Assembly (NCBI GenBank): GCA_963971305.1
Contig: OZ020305.1
Coordinates: 43,287,717 to 43,351,716, forward strand
DNA: 64,000 nucleotides
Origin: Arcuatula senhousia
Lineage: Eukaryota; Mollusca; Bivalvia; Mytilida; Mytilidae
Reading direction: 5' to 3'
Below, in pieces: positions 37,301 through 48,719 of the stretch. A program made the translations under genes and the position numbers. Below the pieces are notes generated by a model. That model saw only the letters and a program-made list of their open reading frames with translations. It was not told where the DNA came from and made no database searches. Every line of letters begins with the position of its first letter. Within the stretch, counting starts at the first letter, position 1.

Positions 37301-40300
37301 GAATTACAAGCCAAAAACAGTAGTCTGACCCCCAGTCCTATTTTTAGCCACGGCGGCCATGTTTTTTGACGAATCAGAAATCGAAACATTTCTTTAGTGC
37401 AGGACACCCTAATGATCAATCATACCAAGTTTCATTGAATTCTGTTCAGTAGTTTCAGAGGAGAAGATTTTGAAAAAGTTATTGTAAGAACAAACAAAAA
37501 AGTTGCAAATTTGGCCCCTTTTGGCCCTTAATTTCTAAACGAAAAAAGGGGGGACTCCCAAAATCAATCCCATCCATCCTTTAATGGTAAGAAATATCAT
37601 TGTCAAATTTCATTGCATTTGGATAACTAGAACTAAAGTTATCGTGTATACACTAAAGTTAACAGACGACGACGACGACAACGACGACAGCATCATACCA
37701 TTATAGGTCCGCAAATTTTTTGCGGTCGTATAAAAACTTAGTGAAAAAGAGAGCCTGAAACATCTCTAAAATGTAAATGCAAACTATGCATTGAATTGAT
37801 AAGGTTTTTTTATCATTGGGAAACAGCTAACCTGAGTTCACTTTCGTTGCATCTTGAGTTCGCGTTGCTTATTGCTGTTTGGATGTTTTTGTGTGTTTTG
37901 TGTTGTCTGTTTCTTCGTATTACTCTCATTTGAGTTTATTGAATTTGTCTTTGCCTTTGGACTTTTGACATTCGAGTTGGCACTTCTATACTCTCTACTC
38001 TTAACCTACTTACTGGGAGGTAGAAAGTCTGTGACATCTTTGTAGTGAAGCTGTAGCACCAAGTAATTGATACCAGTGTTACCTCCAACCTTGAAACCAA
38101 CATCTGAAAATTGAAAAAAAAAGGTAAATAGTCTGATATATCATTACAGAGGTAGAGTATCACCAATATATTAATATACAGAGTATTACCTGTCTGGTGA
38201 ACGCCTAGAAATCTAAGGCAGTCCTATAAATTTACGGTGTATGACAGTTGTCTACCATTCCCCGCAATAGCTAATCTTACCTAACATTTACGGCCTGTGT
38301 TTATTTATCTTTTTTTTATTTAATTACTGGATAACCAGATGATTAAGAAGCAAATTTATACGATTACTAGTAACAGGTACTTAGGATAAAAGAAAGGAAA
38401 TGGTAAAAAAAATCAACTGACGAGAATCAATATTTGTACTCCTAAGAAAAAATAAGTGGACAGTCCTTATTTTAGATCATATTATTTTATTCAGTTAAAA
38501 ACTGGAGCAATAAACCAAAGGTTAGCTAAAGAATACATGTTTGGTATACACATCTAATTTCAAAAATAAAATTAAACCAAAAACATATACAATTTGGTTT
38601 TATTGCTTGGTTTGCAAGCTAAGCAGTAATTGATTAAAGATACAAGTACACAATAAATTCTGAATGATAATTCTTTATAAATGTGTTTTGGTAATTTCAT
38701 GACACCAAACAGTCGTTTCTACAGAGTGGCGAACTCTTGGTAGGTTTTGATTTTTACAAGTGACTTAAAAGCTTAAATTTATCCAGTTAATTTAATGCTA
38801 TGCTCCCAAGCCATGCGAATTCGGTCATTCAGATCATGAATGGATGTGATAAAATGAGCATGAATGGATGTGATAAAATGAACATGAATGGATGTGATAA
38901 AATGAGCATGAATGGATGTGATAAAATGAACATGAATGGATGTGATAAAATGAGCATGAATGGATGATAAAGTGGAGGAAATGGGGACACAAGACCAATC
39001 GGGGATGACTTTTGACTGCCACAGGATAAAAGGAGGGATGGATATGCTTTGGTCCTGGATAAAGAAAAATATAACCAGTCCTAAAATTATCAGCGAAAGA
39101 TCTTTTTCTGGACACATAACAATTCAAGTTATATAAGAAGATAGGAACAACCATAAGCTGTGACAAAGATTCCTGACCTATGACGGGCGCATACAAAATG
39201 TGGCAGGGCTTAAATTAGTTTTGTGGGCCCATTCTCTTGAACAAAGCACAAAAATATATACGATTTAAGAAAGCAATTCCTAGAACCAGGAAAAGAAAAC
39301 CCACTGGAGAGCAAAAATTACATTAAAATGTTCGAAAGTCATATATCAGGAAACAGAAACCTTATTCCTGGAAAAAAATCAATAAGGTAGAAAAATCAGC
39401 TCAATATTATCAGGTTTCAGAAATTAATTAGAAAACATTAACACCATTGCTAAGTTCTAATAGATATAATCAGATTAATTTCAACAACATCCAGAAAAAG
39501 ATCACATAATTCTCGGAGAAAACTCATTAGGGTTATACATCGAAATGAAATTTTGGACTTAAAATATAAGTTTACATTAGAAAAATCAAATTAAGCCATT
39601 GATTTTTTGAAATTATTAAGGAAATGATTTAAAAATTGGTAATTTAAAAAAAAAAAGTGATCTTGGAATGAAAACTGAGTGAAAATGTCTCTGGCATGTC
39701 TGTAGGCAATTGTTTCTGAGAACAAAAACAAAATTGATTATTGCTTAAAATAGCATCGACATGACTTCAGAATTTCCCTCCATCTGATCAATGGAAGTTT
39801 TGGTCTAGCAATCAGACAGAACATCGTATTTTTCTGTCTTACAGCTGAAGTTTAGGGATTGATCGGTTTATTGATTCCAAGTAGAACTATCAGAATATGC
39901 GTGGGAGTTCGAACCCTGTTCTATGTATTGATGTATCACATCATATCGGAATTTGTCACGTAATGTTTACAACATTAAAAAGTCATTTTGTAAACTTTTC
40001 ATTGATTTTAACCTTGTTTTGAAATCATTATCATTAAAAGTTCTTTATAGCTCAGCCTTTGTTTGAAATATGCCCATAAATTAACAGATTTTGGTAATTA
40101 AAAAAGTTTTGTCTTTAATTATGTTGGTAACAAAAAGTCATTTATTAAATTTTTCATTGATTTTTTTTTTCATTCTTTTAAAAATCTTCATCATTAAAAG
40201 TTTTATATATATCCGCTTTTGTTTGAAGTATGCCCTTAAAGTAACATTTTGTGATCATTAAAAGCGTTTTGTCTTTTGTTTTGTTGGTGACAAAAGATGT

Positions 40301-42017
40301 ATAGCTGAAAATGTTGAAGAGCTTGAAAGAAGAATAAACTGACTAATTGTCAAGAAACCTCAAACCATTTACATGTTGCTATTTGCTTATTTTTTACCCT
40401 GTGGAAGTGTTAAACCATCGGCATCATAAGCCCAGGCATAAATGATTCCTTTACTGCCAGCTCCACCACAGGTGCCGGCAGATTTGTAGGACGGATGTTC
40501 CATGCCACCACAATTCCTGCAACAAAACAAATGTCAAATATACATGTGTAATGTATAAATATATTAGTAATTATGGTAGAGGGGAAACAGTACATCTATG
40601 AATGGACACGAACCTAAAGAAAACCACGAATATCTTACTATACCGTAGAGAAGCAGCCTGGATCTAAGCTTGGATTCATTATTATTAAAAATATAATACA
40701 AGGTCCAAGAATAGCATAAAAATCGCACAATAAGGTGTTCAAACTAGGACAATCTTGCCATAGTGGATTTTTCAAGCATGAATGACAGTTTTCTGGATTA
40801 ATATCTATGTGTTTGTCTTATATATGTATACTTACCAAACTTCAGTGTCTGGCATACCTGGGGCGTCACACCCATACAACAGAATGTGATGAGCTACTTT
40901 TTTGTTGGCATGGGGTTCAAATCCGACTAAAATATTAAAAATGTGAATAAGAATTGGGTTTATTAGATTTTCCGAAATAATTTGAGGGCAGAGGCAGAAG
41001 ATTTCTGTTATTTTGTATAACTATGAAATTCCAAAGTAACAAAAACACTCTTCAATTAGCACTTTTTTGGTCCTTTGATATTTGATTCAATTTGTCGATC
41101 ATAGTACAATCAGAAAATAACAAAAGAGCTACCAGACAGCTATTTTCAATTGGCAGTCTGTTGAATATCTTCAAAAGTTTAAAACCAGAAAGAAAGAATA
41201 AATCTATTGTGTTATGAATATATGATGGATCACCGTCGGTTACCCAAGGCTGATATCACATCGCTTCTCTCCTTCATCACGGGTTGGAGGGAGCGGACGT
41301 GGACTCTAAACCCATGGTGTTTACGACGATGATGATGGATACGATAACGTAAAGCTTGGTCCACTATGATGTACATGTATCTAAATGCATTTTACACGAC
41401 AAAATCACCTTTCAAATTTCAATATCAAAGATTGTTTTTATATATAGCCTGAGATTTGGTGGTAAAATATAACCTTACCTATGTATGTGCTTTTATCTAG
41501 AGACAACTTCAGAGGGATGCACAAATAAGTGTCAGGCTGCAAAAAAACCCACAAATTATTCAACAATATAAGAAAATTTAAAACTACTCTTTCAACCAAC
41601 ACACATAAACAGATCTTCTTTATATATATGAGGTAATTTATTCTTAACAGAATTCAGAATTACTATATAGAAAAAAAAATAGAAAGCTTGGTAACATTTT
41701 AAATCAATGTCCTACTTTTATCTTATTTCCGTGGTTCCTTTATCAGTACTAGTATTTCAAAATTATTCAAAATTATTCTAACATGGATCTACTTTGTTTC
41801 ATAAGAGGCGATGTGACGCCGCGGCGAACATGCAAAGTACGTGCAAATAAGAAGATGGGGAGATGAAGGTAGTATTAAAGAGGTCTTTAAGAATTATTAA
41901 TACTCAACTCACATTTTGTGGTGATACTGCTGGCATCAACATGTCAACTTTCTTTGTTTCATATCCTAGAGCTATAGTCAATCCGACTAATAGTAGCAAA
42001 GCCCTTATTAGGGCCAT
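31304..42017 (-). CDS. PHM: Peptidylglycine alpha-hydroxylating monooxygenase, monofunctional (PHM), 12 coding exons, 404 aa
   Basis: Copper, ascorbate and O2 dependent enzyme that hydroxylates the alpha-carbon of C-terminal glycine in neuropeptides, inside secretory granules (EC 1.14.17.3). Exons (minus order): 41913-42017, 41479-41536, 40836-40926, 40398-40516, 38014-38103, 35834-35882, 34117-34181, 33905-33985, 33516-33592, 33238-33291, 32703-32752, 31304-31679; total 1,215 nt, in frame, GT-AG. Signal peptide MALIRALLLLVGLTIALG. Copper A ligands: His67-His68 in VAHHILLYGC and His144 in LQLHYKD. Copper B ligands: His215 and His217 in RTHAHMHG and Met287 in DEMCNFYIMFY. The spacing His144-His215 and His217-Met287 matches the rat enzyme within one residue. 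The loop between the first two sites is about 11 residues longer and holds two Cys-Gly-Gly motifs. The protein stops after a charged tail; there is no lyase (PAL) domain, as in insect PHM. Confidence 0.95.
31965..32450. repeat. Longer copy of the GAGTGAGTGAGT repeat, in PHM intron 11
   Basis: Same order of blocks as 28553-28870 and extends further to GCCACCCGGGCCCCGCACGG. It is GC-richer than its surroundings. It lies between PHM exons 11 and 12. Confidence 0.7.
35318..35500 (-). mobile_element. Tail fragment of the reverse-transcriptase element in a PHM intron
   Basis: GGGGCATTCGAATGCCTAAG, then ACCAGTAAATGCTAACAATG, AACACAAAAAAACAGACAAC and ACAACGCGAAATCAAAT, in the same order as the tail at 15440-15600. 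It is diverged and non-coding. Confidence 0.5.
36189..37731. mobile_element. About 1.5-kb element with ATACGACCGCAA inverted ends in PHM intron 5
   Basis: ATACGACCGCAA at 36189 and its complement at 37720-37731 bound the element. Inside are about five degenerate units of about 120 bp (CTTGACAAGAATAAACTTGC, GGCCCCTTTTGGTCCCTAAT). They are followed by blocks AGGGGTCATCTGACAACTTC and GAGCTGAACAATTAAGCAAGC shared with 51.6 and 61.5 kb. A GAC triplet run (37668-37690) is near the right end. No transposase frame seen. Confidence 0.7.
37830..38000 (+). mobile_element. Tail fragment of the reverse-transcriptase element abutting PHM exon 5
   Basis: CTGAGTTCACTTTCGTTGCA, GAGTTCGCGTTGCTTATTGC, GTGTTGTCTGTTTCTTCG and GGACTTTTGACATTCGAGT follow the family tail order. 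It ends about 13 nt before the PHM exon 5 donor (38013, minus strand). Confidence 0.55.
38836..38965. repeat. 24-bp minisatellite
   Basis: Five to six copies of GATGTGATAAAATGARCATG plus AATG. A single such unit also appears in the related repeats near 32,030 and 28,620, so the array likely grew inside one dispersed element. Confidence 0.85.
38980..39240. repeat. Dispersed repeat, third copy, in a PHM intron
   Basis: Shares TTTTCTGGACACATAAC, AAGATTCCTGACCTATGA and GTGGCAGGGCTTAAATTAGT with 7.5 kb and 9.0 kb. It follows a 24-bp minisatellite. Confidence 0.5.
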
Positions 42018-42026
42018 GGTCAGTAT
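42018..42026 (-). other. 5' UTR part of PHM exon carrying the start codon
   Basis: On the minus strand a pyrimidine tract ending TTCTACAG (to 42027) is followed by nine bases and then ACC-ATG-G, a good Kozak context. The start codon is therefore near the beginning of an internal exon, and a non-coding first exon lies upstream. Confidence 0.6.
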
Positions 42027-43218
42027 CTGTAGAAAAAAAACCAAGACAGTAACCAAACAGAAAAAAACCAAAGAAGTGTTCTTCGAAGTGCAAAAAGATT
42101 TCCAAAGAGCTCTTCCTCCTTTTAAACTAGCAACATGATCAACGAGAGATTCATTTATTTACTTAATTCTTAAACCAAACAAATGCCGACACTATTTATT
42201 TCAAAGGTTAACAAATGTCTAAATTATTTTGTTACATTATTTCCAAAAAGCTACTTTTAAAGATCTGCTTCTAGATCAGCGGTATCATTGACCTTTGTTC
42301 CTGTATGTTTTCGTGAATATTTGCATAAGTTAAAAGGCTGTTAAAAATATGTCTTTTTATAGTAAAATACGTTTAATGTAACGTTTTAACTTTGATCAAA
42401 ATGTTATGATCGATGCATGTGTTAGATTTGCCCTTAGGATAACCAGCATTAAATACAAATATTTCTGTAGGCTTACATGGTACCTTGAAATTCTCGTTAT
42501 AAAACATTTAATACGAATCAGGAAGATGGGAAAAAAAGTTCAAGTACTCGTAATGGTTGTACCGATTTTTCTTAATATATTTTATCTTGTTTATTAAGTT
42601 ATGAAAGGATATGGAGTAAATGAACATGAGACCACAACACATACGTTATCTCCAACTGCAAACAAAATTTATTAGCTGTATGGTCATTTCATGTTTTTTT
42701 GGCATTTTGTTTTGTTTCAGTTTTCATTCTTTTGTCGTAATATAGTCGTACTGTTTGGGGGGGGGTGTTGTTATTTTTCAATATATACATATATATTAAA
42801 CATGTATAAAATGTTGGTATTACGAAAAAAGACATGATAATTTATAGGAAAAACAATGATGACAAGTCGATCTGTCGCAAAGGTTTGTGTATAAACAAAA
42901 AGGTCATTGTGTATTGGTGAAAGGCTAAGCCCTTTTTCTTTCAAAATATTTTATGAGATGGTTTACATGTTTTTATCAGGTTTCAAACAAATACCTCTTA
43001 ACATACAAATTTACTTGATAAAACATACAAATTTACTTGATAACAAATTTAAGGGTCTTTTCGTCAATAAAAAATAAATAAGCGATAAATATTTCACAAT
43101 GGTAAAATAAGCGATAAATATTTCACAATTTACAAATCAAAACATGGACTAAAGTGCCATAAATTATGCCCATACATTTATGTATATTCTAACCATATTG
43201 ATACCATTGAAGACTTAC

Positions 43219-43330
43219 CTTAGTTCGAATGTGTCGTGTACTGTCAATGTTTCTACTGATAAGGAAGTGTACGTACGTGATTGACACAACGTTTATGGTA
43301 TCCCTTGTGTATATCTTTATCTGGAAGAAA
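43219..43330 (-). promoter_or_regulatory. Candidate non-coding first exon of PHM
   Basis: A strong donor, AACTAAG followed by GTAAGTC (minus strand), ends at 43219. It is about 1.2 kb upstream of the coding acceptor at 42027. No long reading frame is present, which fits a 5' UTR exon. The 5' limit is a guess. The link to PHM is inferred from distance and orientation. Confidence 0.35.
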
Positions 43331-43887
43331 TTAGACCTCACATTTTTGTCTAAATTAGGAATCTCGTTTATCCAATAATTATTGACGTAAAAGAACGGTT
43401 TCCAGGGCGATGCATAAAATTACCCGAAACGCCATCTACTGGGAATCAATATTTCCATTAATGGTCGATATTGAAATCATTGTACTTTCACTCGTATTAT
43501 CTGATGTTGCTTACACATGTCACTTAATTGATATATTTAACATCTGTAGATATTGTTAAAATTGAATTATATATAGATTTGTCAAAGATTTTATACTTTT
43601 TGGTAAATGTCTTTAGTTACTTTAATATGCGATTAAACTTTGAAATTCAAAAAAAAAGTTCTTCGCATCATAGACCTGTACATTAGAATATACAGGTCTA
43701 TGATCACACCTTTACAGCAATGTTGAAATATAAGTCATTTCTTTATATTAATTGCAACCTATTTTTTTTTAAATAACGGAGGTTGATAAATGAAAAAAAA
43801 ATAAAAGATGAAATATTCAGTGAAATATCTATTAAAGATTTCAACAGAAAAACACTGGATGCCTACTCTTACAATATTGAAATTATA

Positions 43888-44451
43888 CACCTGGAAAAAA
43901 GTTAAGCACCCCTAGACATTTTGTGCTTTTTGATAATTTGAAATAATTTCTCATTTTCATGAGTTTGGTCAGTTTTAATTCTTCAATATGTGACTGGAAG
44001 GATGTTAGCTTTCGGTTAAATGCACATTTTTGCCTTGAAAAGAGGGAGATAACTCTTTAGGAAATAAGATGCCAAACTGGTAGTAAAAAACAAGGATTCC
44101 AGCAGTCATTCGTGCTAAAGATGGACATACTCGAAATTGACTCTTTGACAATACAGTATCAATCTTTACATTATGATTTACCTTTTCAAGTGCAATTTGA
44201 CAATTAATTGAAAGTTTCAAGCTTCAGGGGATCATACTTTTCGGAGACCATGTTTATGTACAAAAGCCATCTTATTTGCTATGTCGTGTTATGTACATCA
44301 AAAAATTCTTTTTGTTTGTTACAAACATGTTAAATTCTGCTTAACTGTGCATATTTTATTACAAAGACTATCAGTTAATTAATGGTTAAAAAGTGTTTTG
44401 AAAATGTATGATTTTAAAAAATCATGGGGGTGCTTAACTTTTTTCCAGGTG
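43888..44451. mobile_element. MITE with exact 28-bp inverted ends and TA target duplication
   Basis: The sequence from 43885 to 43912 (CACCTGGAAAAAAGTTAAGC and flanks) is the exact reverse complement of 44427-44454. TA dinucleotides sit at both borders, as in Tc1/mariner insertions. The 510-bp interior has no transposase. The exact ends suggest recent activity. Confidence 0.85.
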
Positions 44452-44509
44452 TATATTTTGTCAAACTGACAATTATCCGACAAAACTCTTATTTCTAATT
44501 AGTTTAAGA

Positions 44510-44860
44510 TCCGATATCGGTGTTCTTGTGTTTGCATGTTGGAAATACAGGTCACAACGGGAAGTAGATGACCTACGAGCATATGATCGGTTACACCATA
44601 GTTAAGTACTATAAGATAAATCTGTAATGTATACAAAATATCAGAAATCTACCTATTGTAGTTGCTCAGAAAACTGCGACGAAAATTTTGCATGAATGTT
44701 CATTTACACGTAAAAACCTTAGTATTCGGAAAACCGATAGTACATGACCTACGAGCATAAAATCGGTAAACCATATATGGCACAGTAGCTGTATACAAAA
44801 TATACAGTAATTCTTTGATACCTGTCTTTAGATAAAATTCTTTACTCATATTTTTTTTAA
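44510..44860. repeat. Dispersed repeat related to 63073-63496
   Basis: Two diverged units with GGAAGTAGATGACCTACGAG, GTTGCTCAGAAAACTGCGAC and AACCTTAGTATTCGG. The same blocks in the same order are at 63121-63410. Confidence 0.65.
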
Positions 44861-45949
44861 ATAGATTTAATATACTTTTTAATCACATTCATTTATTCTA
44901 TTTTATATAATTCAGTATATTTCACTTCTATAATGATTTTCTATTATTTATAGTTTTTTAAAGATCTTACATCTTTAAGAGTTTTAAAGGTAAATGTTTC
45001 CTGGTTCAGCTCAATATCGTTTATATGTCAAGAATATACATATATATATATATAATTGTCTACTTCTTTAGTTTCCTTTAACATAGGATTGATTTGATCA
45101 GCGTATAGAGACTGGCAAAATAAAGCATAGATTAAGTTAGTACTTTTGTTCTATAGGCAATATAGTAATTATCCAGTTCTGCTCAGGCTGCTATATTATA
45201 AAAAAAATAAATAAAAAACAAACAAACAAATAAAAACCACAGAAATTGCATGAGTTTTTAACGAAATAGGTGCAAATTTAGAGCTAACAAAAATATGTCC
45301 AAAAGCATAATGCCCCATCTCGCAACATTTGGGACGGACAGACTGACGAACGGACCGGAACACGATTCCCTCCTACTTTCGTACACGTGGCATAATTGCT
45401 TATTGAAAAATGTACTAAACGCACCTTAGGCCAATTCACCCAGAAAGTGACGAAACCCTCGGCAAATATTTCGAGGACATTCTGGACCCTTACCTATTAC
45501 CTAGTCACACAAAAGTAGGAAAACTTACCTGAATGGGTATAGCCAACCCTTACCAAGTTTTACATAAACAACACTTATCTTTCGAAAATCAATTCTGAAT
45601 GCTGAATGTTGAACATACACATTCTGGGAGACCTAAAACATCAAGCTGAAATAGTTTCAGCCCAGTTTCAGGTAATATAAGAAAAACTATTTTATGATAT
45701 AGCATACATCAATTTATTTTGAATTTGCTATTTATCTTTGATTGGCATCTCGAATATGACCAGGGACTAGTTTCTATCAATAATGGAGAGTCGAGTATAT
45801 ATATGCTGGACCCCATTATTGATAGAAACAATGTGGACGAGGGTGGTCATTTAGTACAAACAAGAATATGTCCAAAATACATAATGCCCCATCTCGCAAC
45901 ATTTATTTTTTTCCACAATCACTAAAGCATCAACCTTGTTGCTATTAAA

Positions 45950-46710
45950 ACACTTGTCAGTCAGAAGGAATGGACTTTAACTTAACCATTCTTTTATAAG
46001 TGGTCATTCATGCGGAAAATATAGGTCACTGCCAGCATCCGAAGCATGCATTGTGCTAAGCATCACTAGGTGCACCTATCATAACAATAGAGTAGATGTG
46101 GCACATGTCAGTAAGTGGGAATGGACTTTAACCAGTCTTCTTTAAGAGGCCATCCATGTGGAAAATATAGGTCACATCCAGCATCCGAAGCATGCATTGT
46201 GCTAAGCATCACTAGGTGCACCTACAATACCTATTTGGTTGGTATGGCACTTGTCAGTAAGGAGGAATGGACTTGAACCATTCTTCTATAAGTGGTCATT
46301 CGTGCTGAAAATATAGGTCACATCCAGCATCCGAAGCATGCATTGTGCTAAGCATCACTAGGTGCACCTACCATACCTATTTGGTTGGTATGGCACTTGT
46401 CAGTAAGGAGGAATGGACCTTTTTAACCATTCTTCTATAAGTGGTCATTCATGCGGAAAATGTAGGTCACTGCCAGCATCTGAAGCATGCATTGTGCTTA
46501 GCATCACTAAGTGCACATACCATACCTATAAGGTTGATGTAGCAAGTGTCAGTTAGAGGGAATAGACATTAACATTTTTTTCTGTACATGATCATTCATG
46601 CAGAAAATATAGGTCACATCCAGCATCCGAAGCATGCAATGTTCTTATTATCACTAGATGCACCTACCATACCAAAATGATTGATGTGACATTTGTCAGT
46701 AAGTGCAAAT
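45950..46710. repeat. 146-bp tandem array, about five copies
   Basis: Unit contains GTCACATCCAGCATCCGAAG, CATGCATTGTGCTAAGCATC and ACTAGGTGCACCTAC, with a period of about 146 bp. Copies at the right end are more diverged. It is framed by GGACGGAC-type runs at about 45333 and 46731. Confidence 0.85.
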
Positions 46711-46789
46711 TTGGAAATATGGGATTTGGGACGGACATCATAACGGACGGACGAACAGACCCGAACACTATATGCCCCTCTACTTTCGT

Positions 46790-47560
46790 AGATGGGGTAT
46801 ACAAATTACGATAAAAGAGACGAAATTAATTTTCAAATTATTAATTTCCCTAACCTTGAGAACAACATACTAACTTCACTTGCTTACGGTGTTTATATTT
46901 CACAATTTATTCGATATGCCAGGGCTTTAATGCACAAAATTTTCAGATTTTTTAATACGACACCGCTGTCTCCATGACCGACCGTTAGACCAAGGTTACA
47001 AGAAAATTGTCTCGTACTGTCTCTAAAAAATTCTTCCTTCGTTATCAGCCACTGGAAAAATTCAAAATTAGGATGAACGTATTGGATAGTGGTTGTTTTG
47101 ATTATTGGTTTGCTAATTGTTGTACTGAGATGATCATCTTACTATCTCTATTATGTCTTCACAACAATTTTGCGTTTTTTTTTACTACTGGACCCTAAGA
47201 TCGAAATGGAAGAAGGATGTTTGGCGCGCCATAAAACCTGGTTTAACCCACCATTACATTTGAAATGCCTGTACCAAGTCAGGACCATTGCGATCTATAA
47301 CTTTTCATGTGTGTCTTTTCTCTTGGACATTGAGATTGATCCTCCAAAGTTTGGTAATTTTGTTATTACCTTTATTTATTGCATTTTTCATCGACTTCAT
47401 CGATTTCCTTAGCAGAGCGTCACGTCTGACTTAAAAATTACTTATACAGGTTTATATGCTCCTCGATTGCTGTATAAACACAAGAAATTTTACGGAAGAC
47501 ACAATGTGCTTATAGACAAATATGGGTAAGATGAGTGCAGATGGTTTGTCATAGGTGTCA
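46790..47560 (+). mobile_element. Reverse-transcriptase element fragment with internal insertion
   Basis: 46792-46950 reads NYDKRDEINFQIINFPNLEN and YGVYISQFIRYARA, the same region as the copy at 15.7-16.4 kb. The element resumes at 47410 (AGCAGAGCGTCACGTCT) and ends near 47560. About 440 bp of unrelated sequence sit in between. Part of that insert (about 47316-47372) recurs at 32451-32500 (CTCTTGGACATTGAGATTGA). Confidence 0.65.
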
Positions 47561-48605
47561 TGGAGGAAGATAAACTATAACATTAACTGTCATCAGAGAG
47601 GTGGAGATACAGAGTACAAAGGGTGTCCTGGAGAGAGATAAACTATGACATTGACTATTGTCAGAGAGGTGGAGATACAGAGTACATAGGGTGTCCCGGA
47701 GAGAGATAAACTATGACATTAGCTATTGTCAGAGAGGTGGAGATACAGAGTACATAGGGTGTCCTGGAGAGAAATAAACTATGACATTGACTTTTGTCAG
47801 AGAGGTGGAGATACAGAGTACATAGGGTGTCCCGGAGAGAGATAAACTATGACATTAACTATTGTCAGAGAGATGGAGATACAGAGTACATTGGGTGTCC
47901 TGGAGAGAAATAAACTATGTCATTAACTATTGTCAGAGAGATGGAGATACAGAGTACATAGGGTGTCCTGGAGAGAGATAAACTATGACATTAACTATTG
48001 TCAGAGAGGGGGAGATACAGAGTACATAGGGTGGCCTGGAGAGTGAAAAACTATGACATTGACTATTGTCAGAGAGTTGGAGATACAGAGTACATTGGGT
48101 GTCCTGGAGAGAAATAAACTATGTCATTAACTATTGTCAGAGAGATGGAGATACAGAGTACATAGGGTGTCCTGGAGAGAGATAAACTATGACATTAACT
48201 ATCATCAGAGAGGTGGAGATACAGAATACATAGGGTGTCCTGGAGAGAGATAAATTATGACATTAACTATCATCAGAGAGGTGGAGATACAGAATACATA
48301 GGGTGTCCTGGAGAGAGATAAACTATGACATTAACTATCATCAGAGAGATGGAGATACAGAGTACATAGGGTGTCCTGGAGAGAGATAAACTATGACATT
48401 AACTATCATCAGAGAGGTGGAGATACAGAATACATAGGGTGTCCTGGAGAGAGATAAACTATGACATTAACTTTTGTCAGAGAGATGGAGATACAGAGTA
48501 CATAGGGTGTCCTGGAGAGAGATAAACTATGACATTAACTATCATCTGAGAGGTGGAGATACAAAATACATAGTGTGTCCTGGAGAGAGATAAACTATGA
48601 CGTTA
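47553..48605. repeat. 68-bp satellite array, about 15 copies
   Basis: Unit includes GGGTGTCCTGGAGAGAGATA, AACTATGACATTAACTATTG and TCAGAGAGGTGGAGATACAG. Period exactly 68 bp over most of the array. It starts at the end of a reverse-transcriptase fragment. Confidence 0.9.
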
Positions 48606-48719
48606 TAAATACAGCATTTTCTTGACACCAATACTAGATGCAAGAGCCTAATTTGGCCTTGAAACAATTGAATGCAAGAGACAATTGCATGTCAGAGCAT
48701 CATCAGCTGGAACCACTTA

